Below, one piece after another: positions 9,091-17,538 of a stretch of 26,321 nucleotides of DNA (position 1 is its first letter; every line of letters starts with the position of its first letter). Under the pieces are notes generated by a model. That model had not been told where the DNA came from and made no database searches. It was given only the letters and a program-made list of their open reading frames with translations. The translations under genes and the position numbers were made by a program. The stretch covers positions 1 through 26,321 of IMG/VR virus record IMGVR_UViG_3300025112_000157; one strand, given 5' to 3'. The stretch comes from a virus.

Positions 9091-12000
9091 TGAGGATAAT
9101 TCACATAGCAGATGTCCACTGGCGTGGGCTTTCTCGACATGATGAGTATAGGGAATCATTCTCAGCTTTTATTAAGCAAGCTAGGGACTTACAGCCCGAT
9201 ATCATTTATGTGGGAGGAGATATAGTTCACTCTAAGACTCAGGGGATTTCCCCTGAGTTGATTGACTGTCTTTGCTGGTGGTTTACAGAATTATCAAAAA
9301 TCTGTCATGTTCATGTAATATTGGGAAATCATGACGGATTGCTCAACAACAAGGGCCGCCAGGATGCTATTAGTCCAATCCTGTCAGCTCTGGATAATCA
9401 TAGAGTTCATGTATATAAGAAATCAGGTGTATATCCCACCGGTGTAACAGGATTCAACTGGTGTGTCTTTTCTTGCTTTGATGAGGATGGCTGGAAGGAT
9501 ATTTCTCCCATTGAGAATGAAGTAAATATTGCACTCTACCACGGCGGAGTGTGGGGATCTAAGACAGATATTGATTGGGAGATTGAAGGCGAAGTTGATC
9601 TAGAATTCTTTTCAGATTATGATTTTGCACTTCTAGGAGATATTCACAAGGCACAATTTTTAAATGATAAAAAAACCGTAGCTTATTGTGGGTCGTCAAT
9701 TCAGCAAAACTATGGAGAAGGTGAAGGGAAGGGATTTTTATTTTGGGATATTAGGGATAAGGATGACTTTGACGTAACTTTTTATGAAATCCCACACTCT
9801 CAGCCGTTTGTTACAATTGACTGGCTTGACAATATCGATACTACTCTTTCATCAACAGGAAGCCTAGCAAGTGGATCAAGATTTAGAATTAGATCTGATA
9901 AAAAAATTCATCAATCAGATATAGTAACACTCTATAAGCGGCTAAAGGATCAAAAGAATGCAACAGAAGTAGTGTTTAAAATCGATCATGAAGTCGACCC
10001 AGGAATAATATCTGCAGATGGAGAATCTTTTTCAAAGAAAAATCTTAGAGATTTTTCTGTTCATCAGCGATTAATGAGAAATTATTATGAAAATACAGAA
10101 ATATCTAATGAAAATTGGATAAAAATTGAAGAAAAAATTTCTAGATACGTTGGCATTATTTCTAAAAAAGATTCAATAGCAAGAAATACAAGATGGTCTA
10201 TAAGAAATCTATCGTTTGATAACACATTTGGATATGGAAAGGGAAATATTTTAAGCTTTGATAAGCTGGGGGGAATTACCGGTATTTTTGGAAAAAATAG
10301 ACAGGGAAAGTCTTCTATAATTGGATCTCTAATGTACTGCCTCTACAACACAACAGATCGAGGCGGAATTAAAAATATTCACATAATCAATTCAAGAAAG
10401 AAGCACTGTAAGGCAAAAGTTGAAATTGATGTAAATGGAGCAAAGTATAGAATAGAAAGGGGTACTGTTAAGCATCAAGCAAGAAAGGGACACGTCTATG
10501 CAACAACTAGTTTAACAATATCAAAAATTGATGACCAGGGATTTGTCATTGAAGACATGTCAGGTGAGCAAAGAAGGGATACAGAAAAAATTGTTCAGAA
10601 ATTAATAGGAACATCTGATGATTTTTTATTGACATCTCTAGCATCTCAAGGTGAGATGAATGCTTTCATTAAGGAAAAGGCAACGTCTCGGAAAAATATC
10701 TTAAATAAATTTTTAGATCTTGAAATATTTGATTTAATGTTCTCAATGGCAAAAGAGGAGTCTTCTGAAATTAGACTAAAAGCTAAGAATCTACCGAAGA
10801 TTGACTGGGATAGTGAAATTGGCATACAAGAGAAAGAAATTAAAGATAGTAGAGAAAAAATAAATAAAATTGAATTATTTTTAAATAAGCTAAGGTCACA
10901 GCATCAAGACTTAAGAATACAGCTTGCAACATCACCAGAAAGAGATGTAGTAACTTCTCAAGATGTCTCTAATCAAAAAGATCTGATATCAAACACCCTA
11001 AGATCATTATTCGAAATTAGAAAAGAATTAAAAGAACATTCTAATGAAATTCTTGAATCAGAAAATAAGATTAAAAAGATAGAAATAGTCAAATCTCAGT
11101 TCCCCCTAGAACAAATAAAGGAAGAGCTTTTAGAGCTTAGAAGTATAAATACAGAACTTCTTAAGCTTGAACACGAGATAGATAGACAGAAGACTGTTCT
11201 AAAAAATCAGGAGAAGTCTATTAGAAAGCTAGAAGGAGTTCCGTGTGGTGATAAATTTCCTAAATGTAAGTTTATTAAAGATTCTCACAAAAATAAGCTA
11301 AAAATAGATGATCAAAAAGAGCTCATATCACTCCTATCCTCTCAGGCAAGAGATGCACGCAGAAGAATTAAGCGTCTTGATGAAAAAGAGCTAGAAGAGA
11401 AGATTCAAAGGTATGATGAAATTTTAGCTAAGGAATCATCATTAAAAGTTTTAATTTCATCAATAAGTGTAAAGATTCATAAAATGAGTAGTCAAGTATT
11501 TCAATTTGAGAAAAAATTAGAATCTTCTAGAGATGACCTTGCAAATATGGAAATACACGTTGTAGATGATTCAGAAAGTAGCGTGATTTTAAAGATTAAA
11601 AGAAAAATTTCTGAAATAGTTGACAAAATAACCATTGCTGATGCAAAGCGTCTCTCTCTTGTTGAAGAGGTTGGAAAGTTTGAAATGAAGCTTTCAAACT
11701 TTCTAGAAGAAAAAGAAATGTCAAATAGGGTCTGTAATGATCTTGAAGTCTATGACCTTATTATGCAAGCTGTATCTAAAAAGGGAATCCCAAGACTAAT
11801 TATGAGATCTCAGCTGCCATATATTAATAATGAAATATCAAAAATTCTTCAAGGAGTAATGGGATTTACTGTTGAGCTAGAGGCAGATTCAGATACTAAC
11901 TCAATGGACGTCTTTATCAACTATGGAGATTCTAGACGAATTATTGAGCTTGGATCCGGAATGGAAAAAATGATATCGTCTCTTGCAATAAGGGTTGCAT

Positions 12001-12227
12001 TGATTAATGTTTCTTCACTTCCAAAGCCAGATGTGTTTATTATTGATGAAGGATTTGGTAGTTTAGATGAGAATAATATTGCTTCTTGTAATTTATTACT
12101 CAATTCTATGAGAAAATGGTTTAAAAATATTATGATTATTTCTCATGTTGACGGTGTAAAAGATGTTGTTGACAATATTTTAGACATATCTCTATGTGGA
12201 AAAGATGCCAAAATCACGTACAACTAA
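9090..12227 (+). CDS. Single-chain Mre11-Rad50 (SbcD-SbcC, gp47-gp46) nuclease/ATPase fusion
   Basis: 1045 residues that join two proteins separate in T4. Residues 1-240 are an Mre11-type phosphoesterase: IADVH (D8, H10), GGD (D44), GNHD (N80, H81, D82), YHGG (H151) and GDIH (D184, H186). After a linker, a Rad50-type SMC ATPase runs from about 369: Walker A GKNRQGKSS (401-409), Q-loop ASQGEMNAF (Q520), long coiled coils about 575-715 and 735-880, a hook-like turn with C719 and C726, signature LGSGMEK (954-960), Walker B VFIIDEGFGSLD (D986, E987) and SHVD (H1019). The complex processes DNA ends to start recombination-dependent replication and may degrade host DNA. The frame is open throughout, so the fusion is not an annotation artefact. 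No Shine-Dalgarno precedes the ATG. Confidence 0.9.
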   Translation: MRIIHIADVHWRGLSRHDEYRESFSAFIKQARDLQPDIIYVGGDIVHSKTQGISPELIDCLCWWFTELSKICHVHVILGNHDGLLNNKGRQDAISPILSALDNHRVHVYKKSGVYPTGVTGFNWCVFSCFDEDGWKDISPIENEVNIALYHGGVWGSKTDIDWEIEGEVDLEFFSDYDFALLGDIHKAQFLNDKKTVAYCGSSIQQNYGEGEGKGFLFWDIRDKDDFDVTFYEIPHSQPFVTIDWLDNIDTTLSSTGSLASGSRFRIRSDKKIHQSDIVTLYKRLKDQKNATEVVFKIDHEVDPGIISADGESFSKKNLRDFSVHQRLMRNYYENTEISNENWIKIEEKISRYVGIISKKDSIARNTRWSIRNLSFDNTFGYGKGNILSFDKLGGITGIFGKNRQGKSSIIGSLMYCLYNTTDRGGIKNIHIINSRKKHCKAKVEIDVNGAKYRIERGTVKHQARKGHVYATTSLTISKIDDQGFVIEDMSGEQRRDTEKIVQKLIGTSDDFLLTSLASQGEMNAFIKEKATSRKNILNKFLDLEIFDLMFSMAKEESSEIRLKAKNLPKIDWDSEIGIQEKEIKDSREKINKIELFLNKLRSQHQDLRIQLATSPERDVVTSQDVSNQKDLISNTLRSLFEIRKELKEHSNEILESENKIKKIEIVKSQFPLEQIKEELLELRSINTELLKLEHEIDRQKTVLKNQEKSIRKLEGVPCGDKFPKCKFIKDSHKNKLKIDDQKELISLLSSQARDARRRIKRLDEKELEEKIQRYDEILAKESSLKVLISSISVKIHKMSSQVFQFEKKLESSRDDLANMEIHVVDDSESSVILKIKRKISEIVDKITIADAKRLSLVEEVGKFEMKLSNFLEEKEMSNRVCNDLEVYDLIMQAVSKKGIPRLIMRSQLPYINNEISKILQGVMGFTVELEADSDTNSMDVFINYGDSRRIIELGSGMEKMISSLAIRVALINVSSLPKPDVFIIDEGFGSLDENNIASCNLLLNSMRKWFKNIMIISHVDGVKDVVDNILDISLCGKDAKITYN

Positions 12228-12513
12228 AGCTTTAAAAGACTATATTCAGATAGTTCATAAGTCTGGGCTTATAGTTACTCAACCTAAAAATCTAATAGAC
12301 CCAATTCCGTTGTTTTGCAGTGTATGTACATTGTCTATGAGCGGTGAATTAGATAAGGCATATTATAAAAAATACTCTTGTTGCTCATCATGCGGGATGA
12401 AATGGGCAGATATGAACCAAGAGAATTGGAAAAATGGATGGAGACCCACAAAGGTCGAAATATCAAGTGAAAGAGATAGAAGAGTGTCTGATTTCGTTTC
12501 TTTCTCTTTGTAG
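12205..12513 (+). CDS. Small zinc-ribbon protein of unknown function
   Basis: 102 residues from the ATG at 12205; a GTG three codons earlier (12196) is less likely because GGAAAAG sits just ahead of the ATG. It overlaps the end of the Mre11-Rad50 gene by 23 bases, so expression is probably coupled. Two cysteine pairs, CSVC and CSSCG (with an extra Cys ahead of the second), separated by about 22 residues form a likely treble-clef or zinc-ribbon site. After the second pair, MKWADMNQENWKNGWRP is rich in tryptophan. Zinc ribbons of this size often bind nucleic acid or proteins. The pattern is familiar from uncharacterised phage proteins, but no function can be assigned. Confidence 0.65.
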   Translation: MPKSRTTKALKDYIQIVHKSGLIVTQPKNLIDPIPLFCSVCTLSMSGELDKAYYKKYSCCSSCGMKWADMNQENWKNGWRPTKVEISSERDRRVSDFVSFSL

Positions 12514-12542
12514 AAAATATATAGAAAAAGGGGTGAAATACC

Positions 12543-12923
12543 ATGCTAAACTTTAGTGAAGTCAATATACTAGGAAATATTTGTGATACTACTGTTGGAA
12601 GATCTTCAACCACAAGGTCGCCAACTATGTCTATTAAGACAAGCTTGCAGGATGATAAGTTTTCTGTAACGTATATGACAATTGTAAATCTGGGCTCAGT
12701 TTATGAAATGAGAGACCTTACAAAAAAATATGAAGAAGAGTCAATTAAGATTATTAATGACTATGTTAAGAGTGTTAAAAAAGAATTTAAATCAGAGTCT
12801 GGAAGAGCTTTAAAGGTAAAGGAGCTTAATTCTAGAGATGTTGTTGATGTAATTACAGCTTCTGCATTCTCACCTAAGCGAAATGCTTACTATAAGAGAA
12901 TAACAACGTTTCGTGTTGAATAA
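12543..12923 (+). CDS. Unknown protein immediately upstream of terminase large subunit
   Basis: 126 residues. The N-terminal half is beta-like (LNFSEVNILGNICDTTVG, KFSVTYMTIVNLGSVYEM); residues about 55-85 form a charged helix (LTKKYEEESIKIINDYVKSV); the C-terminus is basic and aromatic (SPKRNAYYKRITTFRVE). GGGGTG precedes the ATG. Its TAA overlaps the TerL ATG by one base. The small terminase often occupies this position, but no helix-turn-helix or coiled-coil oligomerisation pattern typical of small terminases is evident, so I do not assign that. It could equally be a neck, head-completion or tail protein. Confidence 0.55.
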   Translation: MLNFSEVNILGNICDTTVGRSSTTRSPTMSIKTSLQDDKFSVTYMTIVNLGSVYEMRDLTKKYEEESIKIINDYVKSVKKEFKSESGRALKVKELNSRDVVDVITASAFSPKRNAYYKRITTFRVE

Positions 12924-14548
12924 TGGCTTCCACGAATAAATCTAGACAAGTTAAAGAGATTATAAAATGTGGAAAAGATCCCGTTTATTTCTTTAATAAG
13001 TACACAAGAATTCAACACCCAGTTAGAGGGCTGATACCTTTTGATACATACCCATTTCAGGATGATTGTGTAGATGATTTTATTCAAAATAGATTTTCAA
13101 TAATAGTCAAGTCGAGACAGCTTGGTCTATCAACTCTTACTGCAGCGTATGCAACCTGGCTTGCGATTTTTCAAAAAGATAAGAACATCCTTATCATTGC
13201 AACAAAACTAAGTGTTGCTCAAAACTTCATTAAAAAAGTTAAGACAATAATAAGAAACTTACCACCATGGTTAGTTCTTCCCCAAATTGTAACAAATAAT
13301 AAGCAGCTTCTAGAATTTAGTCACGGATCATCAATTAAGGCCATACCGACATCAGAAGATGCAGGCCGATCTGAAGCTCTGAGCCTTTTAATTGTTGACG
13401 AGGCTGCATTTGTTAGAAATTTCGATGAGCTTTGGATGGGGCTATACCCTACAATATCTACTGGTGGACGTGTTGTTATTCTTTCAACTCCAAATGGAGT
13501 CGGAGGTCAGTATCATGAATTATTTACAAATGCAGAAGCAGGATTGAATGAATTTAAGGCGATAAGGCTTCCGTGGGATGTCCACCCAGAAAGAGATCAA
13601 GAATGGTTTGACAAAGAGACTAGAAACTTTTCAGCAAGAAAGGTTGCACAAGAATATCTTTGTGATTTTGCATCATCTGGTGAGACATTTCTTACAGATG
13701 AAGATTTAAAATATCTTCAATCACAGATAAAGAGCCCTGTAGATCGGGGAGGTAGGGATATGAATGTATGGATCTGGAAGTATCCCCTTTCTGATCACAG
13801 ATATATTCTATCAGCAGACGTCGCAAGGGGAGACTCTAAGGATTATTCATCATTTCATATTATCGATGTTGATGAGAACGAGGTTGTTGCAGAGTATAAG
13901 GGAAAAATCCCGCCAGATGATTTTGCTGTCCTTATCAATGAATTTGGATTAAAGTATAACAAAGCAGTTGTTTGCCCTGAGAACAATAGCTATGGATTTG
14001 CAACTATAATCAAGCTTAAGGATTTAAACTATCCTACACTCTACTATAGAAGAAGAAAAGCAGTCTTAATTGGTGACTATATACCCCCGGGAAATACAGA
14101 GATTGCAGGCTTTACCACTAGTGGCAAAACAAGAGGGCTGATCTTGACAAAGCTTGAAGAGGTTATTAGAAATAAGCAGATAAAAATTCACTCTTCCAGA
14201 TTTTATGAAGAAATGAAGACATTTATCTGGAAGGGAAATAAGGCACAGGCAATGAGAGGAAACTACAATGATGATCTTGTCATAAGCCTTGCAATAGGTC
14301 TCTGGCTTTATGATTCTGCTTCAGATCACAGTAGAAACTCTACAGCCCTCAATAAGGCAATGCTTGAGGGAATGTCAGTAAAGCAGAATACTTTTGATAT
14401 GCCGAGAGATATCCCAGGGGCACTTACAGAGGGAAGGCCATATAATCCCATAAGAACTGATTCTGATGGAAAAAGACAGGGAAAGTGGGAAGATAGGTGG
14501 GGAGAAAGAAATATTATACCTCCCGAATATGACTGGGTGTATAAATAA
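12923..14548 (+). CDS. Terminase large subunit (gp17-like packaging ATPase/nuclease)
   Basis: 541 residues (T4 gp17 is 610). The motor docks on the portal and pumps DNA into the prohead, then cuts it. N-terminal ATPase: YPFQDD adenine-binding region (about 43-48), Walker A variant KSRQLGLST (63-71), Walker B LLIVDE (D159, E160), then the coupling motif ILSTPNG (187-192). C-terminal RNase H-fold nuclease: LSADVARGDSKDYS with D299 and further acidic residues, CPENNSYG with E353, and NDDLVISLAIGLW with D450/D451. This is the arrangement of T4-type terminases using headful packaging. The start overlaps the previous stop by one base. Unlike T4, the next gene is the portal, with no tail sheath or tube genes between. 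Confidence 0.93.
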   Translation: MASTNKSRQVKEIIKCGKDPVYFFNKYTRIQHPVRGLIPFDTYPFQDDCVDDFIQNRFSIIVKSRQLGLSTLTAAYATWLAIFQKDKNILIIATKLSVAQNFIKKVKTIIRNLPPWLVLPQIVTNNKQLLEFSHGSSIKAIPTSEDAGRSEALSLLIVDEAAFVRNFDELWMGLYPTISTGGRVVILSTPNGVGGQYHELFTNAEAGLNEFKAIRLPWDVHPERDQEWFDKETRNFSARKVAQEYLCDFASSGETFLTDEDLKYLQSQIKSPVDRGGRDMNVWIWKYPLSDHRYILSADVARGDSKDYSSFHIIDVDENEVVAEYKGKIPPDDFAVLINEFGLKYNKAVVCPENNSYGFATIIKLKDLNYPTLYYRRRKAVLIGDYIPPGNTEIAGFTTSGKTRGLILTKLEEVIRNKQIKIHSSRFYEEMKTFIWKGNKAQAMRGNYNDDLVISLAIGLWLYDSASDHSRNSTALNKAMLEGMSVKQNTFDMPRDIPGALTEGRPYNPIRTDSDGKRQGKWEDRWGERNIIPPEYDWVYK

Positions 14549-14577
14549 TTTATGTAGATCATCTATTATAGTATATT
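14540..14577 (+). promoter_or_regulatory. Possible promoter region ahead of the portal gene
   Basis: Two overlapping possibilities. TATAAATA at 14540-14547, over the TerL stop codon, is an exact match to the T4 late-promoter core and would start RNA about 35-40 bases before the portal ATG. Alternatively TTTATG (14549-14554), 17 bases, TATATT (14572-14577) is a sigma70-like pair, but its start would fall on the ribosome binding site. The same octamer occurs by chance inside the Mre11-Rad50 gene near 11141, and no late sigma factor is visible, so confidence is low. Confidence 0.25.
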
Positions 14578-14593
14578 TGATCTGGAGATATTC

Positions 14594-16687
14594 ATGGCAG
14601 AAAGTAACAGAGAAGGTCTCTTTAGAAGACTTACAAAGCTATTTAGAAGTGGCCCAGTCGTAAAGAGAAGAATTAAGTCAAGTAAAGGTGACAGTCCGTC
14701 TTCTGCATTTGACATATTTGGAAAGACACAAAGCCACGTATACAGCACAGCCATGAGTGCCTATGGGACTTATGATAGAATGGCCAGGTATTCTGATTTC
14801 AGTGAAATGGAATATACACCTGAGATTGCTAGTGCACTTGATGTATATGCGGAAGAATCTGCAGCAACTGATGAAAATGGACATTGCTTACACATATACT
14901 CAGAAAATCCAAAAATTAAAAGCCTTCTGGAAGATCTATTTTTAGACACTATTAATGTTGAATTTAATTTAACATCGTGGGTTAGAAATCTTTGTAAGTA
15001 TGGGGACTTCTTTCTATTCAATGATCTCAGTCCTGATCACGGAATTATAAATGTCTTACCAATTCCTGTCAATGAGATTGAGAGAGAAGAGGGGTTTGAT
15101 CCACAAGATCCGATGGCTGTTAGGTATAGATGGGTAACACAGGGAAATCAAGTTCTTGAGAACTGGCAAGTAACTCACTTTCGTCTTTTGGGAAATGATG
15201 CATTCTTGCCATATGGATCTTCTGTTCTAGAATCAGCTAGAAGGATCTGGAGACAGCTGATACTTGTTGAGGACGCCATGTTGGTCTATAGGGTGGTTAG
15301 ATCTCCTGAAAGAAGAGTTTTTAAGATTGATGTTGGAAATGTTCCTCCAGAAGATATTCCAAACTACATGGAGCAGGTTCAATCAACCCTTAAGAGAAGT
15401 CAGGTTGTAGACAAGAATACGGGAAGGGTAGACTTAAGATATAACCCACTTTCTGTTGACGAAGACTATTATCTTCCTGTGCGCGGGTCGGAATCTGGAA
15501 CAACAATTGACACACTTGCAGGTGGTCAAAACGCTACAGCAATTGAGGATGTTGAATATATTCAGAAGAAGTTATTTGCAGCTCTTAAGATACCCAAGGC
15601 ATATCTCGGATACGATGAAGGACTCGGTGCAAAAGCTACACTTGCCCAGGAAGATATAAGGTTTTCTCGTGCAATCAATAAAATTCAAAGAACAATAATT
15701 TCAGAACTCAATAAGATAGCAATTATTCATCTTTACACATATGGATTTGAGGGAGAGGATCTTTTAGACTTTAGCCTTAGGCTTTCAAATCCGTCTACAG
15801 TAGCACAGCAGCAGAAATTAGAGCTTTTTAGATCTAGATTTGAAATAGCAGGAAACGCACCTGAGGGAATGGTTGATAGAAACTTTTTAAGAAAGACAAT
15901 TTTAGGACTTTCTGATAAGCAAATCGATGAGATAGAAGCAGGAAAGATGGAGGATAAGCTAATTGATCTTAAGATTGAAGAGGCTAAGCTTCCTGAACCA
16001 GACGAAGGCGGCGGCGGAGGCGGCGAAGAAGGCGGCGAAGAAGAGGGCAGTGATGAAGAGCTGGCAGGTGATGATATGAATACAAGAAACTTACCAATTC
16101 TAGCATCAGACTGGCAACAAGAAAATAGTTCACTAGATGAAGCAGACGATGAAGACAACATTGTCATGTTCAAAATGGATGACGAGCTTGCTCCGATCCG
16201 AGCTCAGAATAGAATTAGAAAGTATTCTTCATTAATTTCAGAAGATGATGAAAAAGATGACGAAGATGACGAAGAAGTAGAAGAAGACTACACACCTCAA
16301 GAAAAAGAAAAGAGAAATAGAAAGAGAAGAGTTAAGAATGCAGCAACTGCAATGGGTGATAGAGGGATGTTTCCAGACCCACTTGGCGGTACGAGAATCG
16401 ATCGAAGCAAGGGGTCTAATTTTGGTGATCCCTATGGGATGAAATCTCTCGGAAGAGACCTTTTCGGACAAAAGGGACAGCTGCTAAGCTCAAATCCGCT
16501 GAAAGAAGCTGATGAAACTTATGATATTGACGAGTCATCATTTTTTGAAGCATTCTTTAACGAAAAGTCAGCACAACAAGCAAAGATGACTTCAGATGTA
16601 AGATCTACATTGAAATCACTTGAGAGTAGAATAAATATTGATAGAAGCCAAATTATTAGAGAGTCCTCTGATGATGACGAGAGATAA
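14594..16687 (+). CDS. Portal protein (gp20-like)
   Basis: 697 residues (T4 gp20 is 524). Twelve copies would form the ring at one head vertex that nucleates scaffold assembly and passes DNA. Characteristic segments: SAFDIFGKTQSHVY and YDRMARYSDFSEMEYTPEIA (about 40-80), ASALDVYAEES, WVRNLCKYGDFFLF (about 130), PEDIPNYMEQV, and KIPKAYLGYDEGLGAKATLAQED (about 330-355), which match the clip/stem and wing regions of T4-type portals. Beyond about 465 it has a long extension: a Gly/Glu tract (471-492), a second acidic tract near 552-572, and basic patches. This tail is likely disordered and has no T4 equivalent of that size. GGAGAT before the ATG is a good ribosome binding site. Confidence 0.9.
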   Translation: MAESNREGLFRRLTKLFRSGPVVKRRIKSSKGDSPSSAFDIFGKTQSHVYSTAMSAYGTYDRMARYSDFSEMEYTPEIASALDVYAEESAATDENGHCLHIYSENPKIKSLLEDLFLDTINVEFNLTSWVRNLCKYGDFFLFNDLSPDHGIINVLPIPVNEIEREEGFDPQDPMAVRYRWVTQGNQVLENWQVTHFRLLGNDAFLPYGSSVLESARRIWRQLILVEDAMLVYRVVRSPERRVFKIDVGNVPPEDIPNYMEQVQSTLKRSQVVDKNTGRVDLRYNPLSVDEDYYLPVRGSESGTTIDTLAGGQNATAIEDVEYIQKKLFAALKIPKAYLGYDEGLGAKATLAQEDIRFSRAINKIQRTIISELNKIAIIHLYTYGFEGEDLLDFSLRLSNPSTVAQQQKLELFRSRFEIAGNAPEGMVDRNFLRKTILGLSDKQIDEIEAGKMEDKLIDLKIEEAKLPEPDEGGGGGGEEGGEEEGSDEELAGDDMNTRNLPILASDWQQENSSLDEADDEDNIVMFKMDDELAPIRAQNRIRKYSSLISEDDEKDDEDDEEVEEDYTPQEKEKRNRKRRVKNAATAMGDRGMFPDPLGGTRIDRSKGSNFGDPYGMKSLGRDLFGQKGQLLSSNPLKEADETYDIDESSFFEAFFNEKSAQQAKMTSDVRSTLKSLESRINIDRSQIIRESSDDDER

Positions 16688-16693
16688 CTTAGA

Positions 16694-17536
16694 ATGAAAA
16701 ATTCTCACAATAAAAAAAGAAATGTTGGTATAGTTTACGAACTACTTTTACGATATGTCTCAGATAGACTCGTTGAGTCAAAAAGTGAAGAAGCCCAAGT
16801 CGCACTTAATATTATTGAGAAATATTTCAATGAAAGCACAGAACTCTATAAGGAATTTAGACTATTTAATGCTCTTGCAAAGTCAACTGTTAGCTCGTCT
16901 TCAGTTGCTGCTGCAATATTGACAGAAGCTAAAAATGCTGCAAGAAGATGTGATGTCAATATGCTGAATAGTGAAAAATCAAAATTAATTAAAGAAATTA
17001 ATTACACTATCAACGATAGTAAGTTTTATTATAGAAGAGTTCCTGACTATACAATGTATGCTAATATACAGACTCTTTTAAATGAATGGAGAAAGGGTGA
17101 TCTATCAAATCTTACAAATGTTGCAATACATGAATCAAGAATTGTTGAGTGTCTTTTATCTGAAAAGGAATGTGACACCATTGAAGAAAATGTAGATCAT
17201 GATGTAGATAGACTTGTAGTTAAAATTTTAACAGAAAAATTTAATAAAAAATATCATAATAGACTAAATGATGAACAAAAAGATATTATTAGAACGTATG
17301 TTTTTTCGATGACAAAAGACAATGGATCTTCAATAAAATCTAAATTGAATTCAATAAAGGAAGAAACAGTCAGAGAGATAGACAGCTTAAGCTCTACTAC
17401 TGATAGTGATATTATTTTAGAAAAAATAAAAGATGTCAAGAGAAATATTCAAGAAACAAATTCAACTGAGATTAATGACACAACAATATCTAAGTTTCTA
17501 TTGATATCTAAGCTTAAGAACGAATTAACGGAGTAG
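16694..17536 (+). CDS. Helical protein between portal and prohead protease, function unknown
   Basis: 280 residues, lysine/glutamate-rich and almost entirely predicted helix (VGIVYELLLRYVSDRLVES, QVALNIIEKYFNESTELYKE, LLNEWRKGDLSNLTNVAIHE). The C-terminal 90 residues (KSKLNSIKEETVREIDSLSS onward) look like coiled coil. In T4 the genes for prohead core proteins gp67 and gp68 lie between portal and protease, so a core or head-assembly role is a reasonable guess from position alone; no sequence similarity to them is claimed. It begins six bases after the portal stop with a weak AGATAACTTAGA leader and ends next to the protease start. Codon use is especially AT-rich compared with the capsid genes. 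Confidence 0.55.
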   Translation: MKNSHNKKRNVGIVYELLLRYVSDRLVESKSEEAQVALNIIEKYFNESTELYKEFRLFNALAKSTVSSSSVAAAILTEAKNAARRCDVNMLNSEKSKLIKEINYTINDSKFYYRRVPDYTMYANIQTLLNEWRKGDLSNLTNVAIHESRIVECLLSEKECDTIEENVDHDVDRLVVKILTEKFNKKYHNRLNDEQKDIIRTYVFSMTKDNGSSIKSKLNSIKEETVREIDSLSSTTDSDIILEKIKDVKRNIQETNSTEINDTTISKFLLISKLKNELTE

Positions 17537-17538
17537 TG

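Noticed and set aside
12543-12923. Small terminase subunit, from position next to TerL
   Set aside because: No helix-turn-helix or typical small-terminase architecture is seen; position alone is not enough.
14540-14547. Exact T4 late-promoter core TATAAATA over the TerL stop
   Set aside because: The octamer also occurs inside coding sequence near 11141, close variants are frequent in this AT-rich DNA, and no late sigma factor is visible here; kept only as a low-confidence feature.
15733-16173. 146-codon open frame on the minus strand, rich in Ser and Pro
   Set aside because: It is the reverse image of the portal's Gly/Glu tract and has no ribosome binding site or recognisable protein features.
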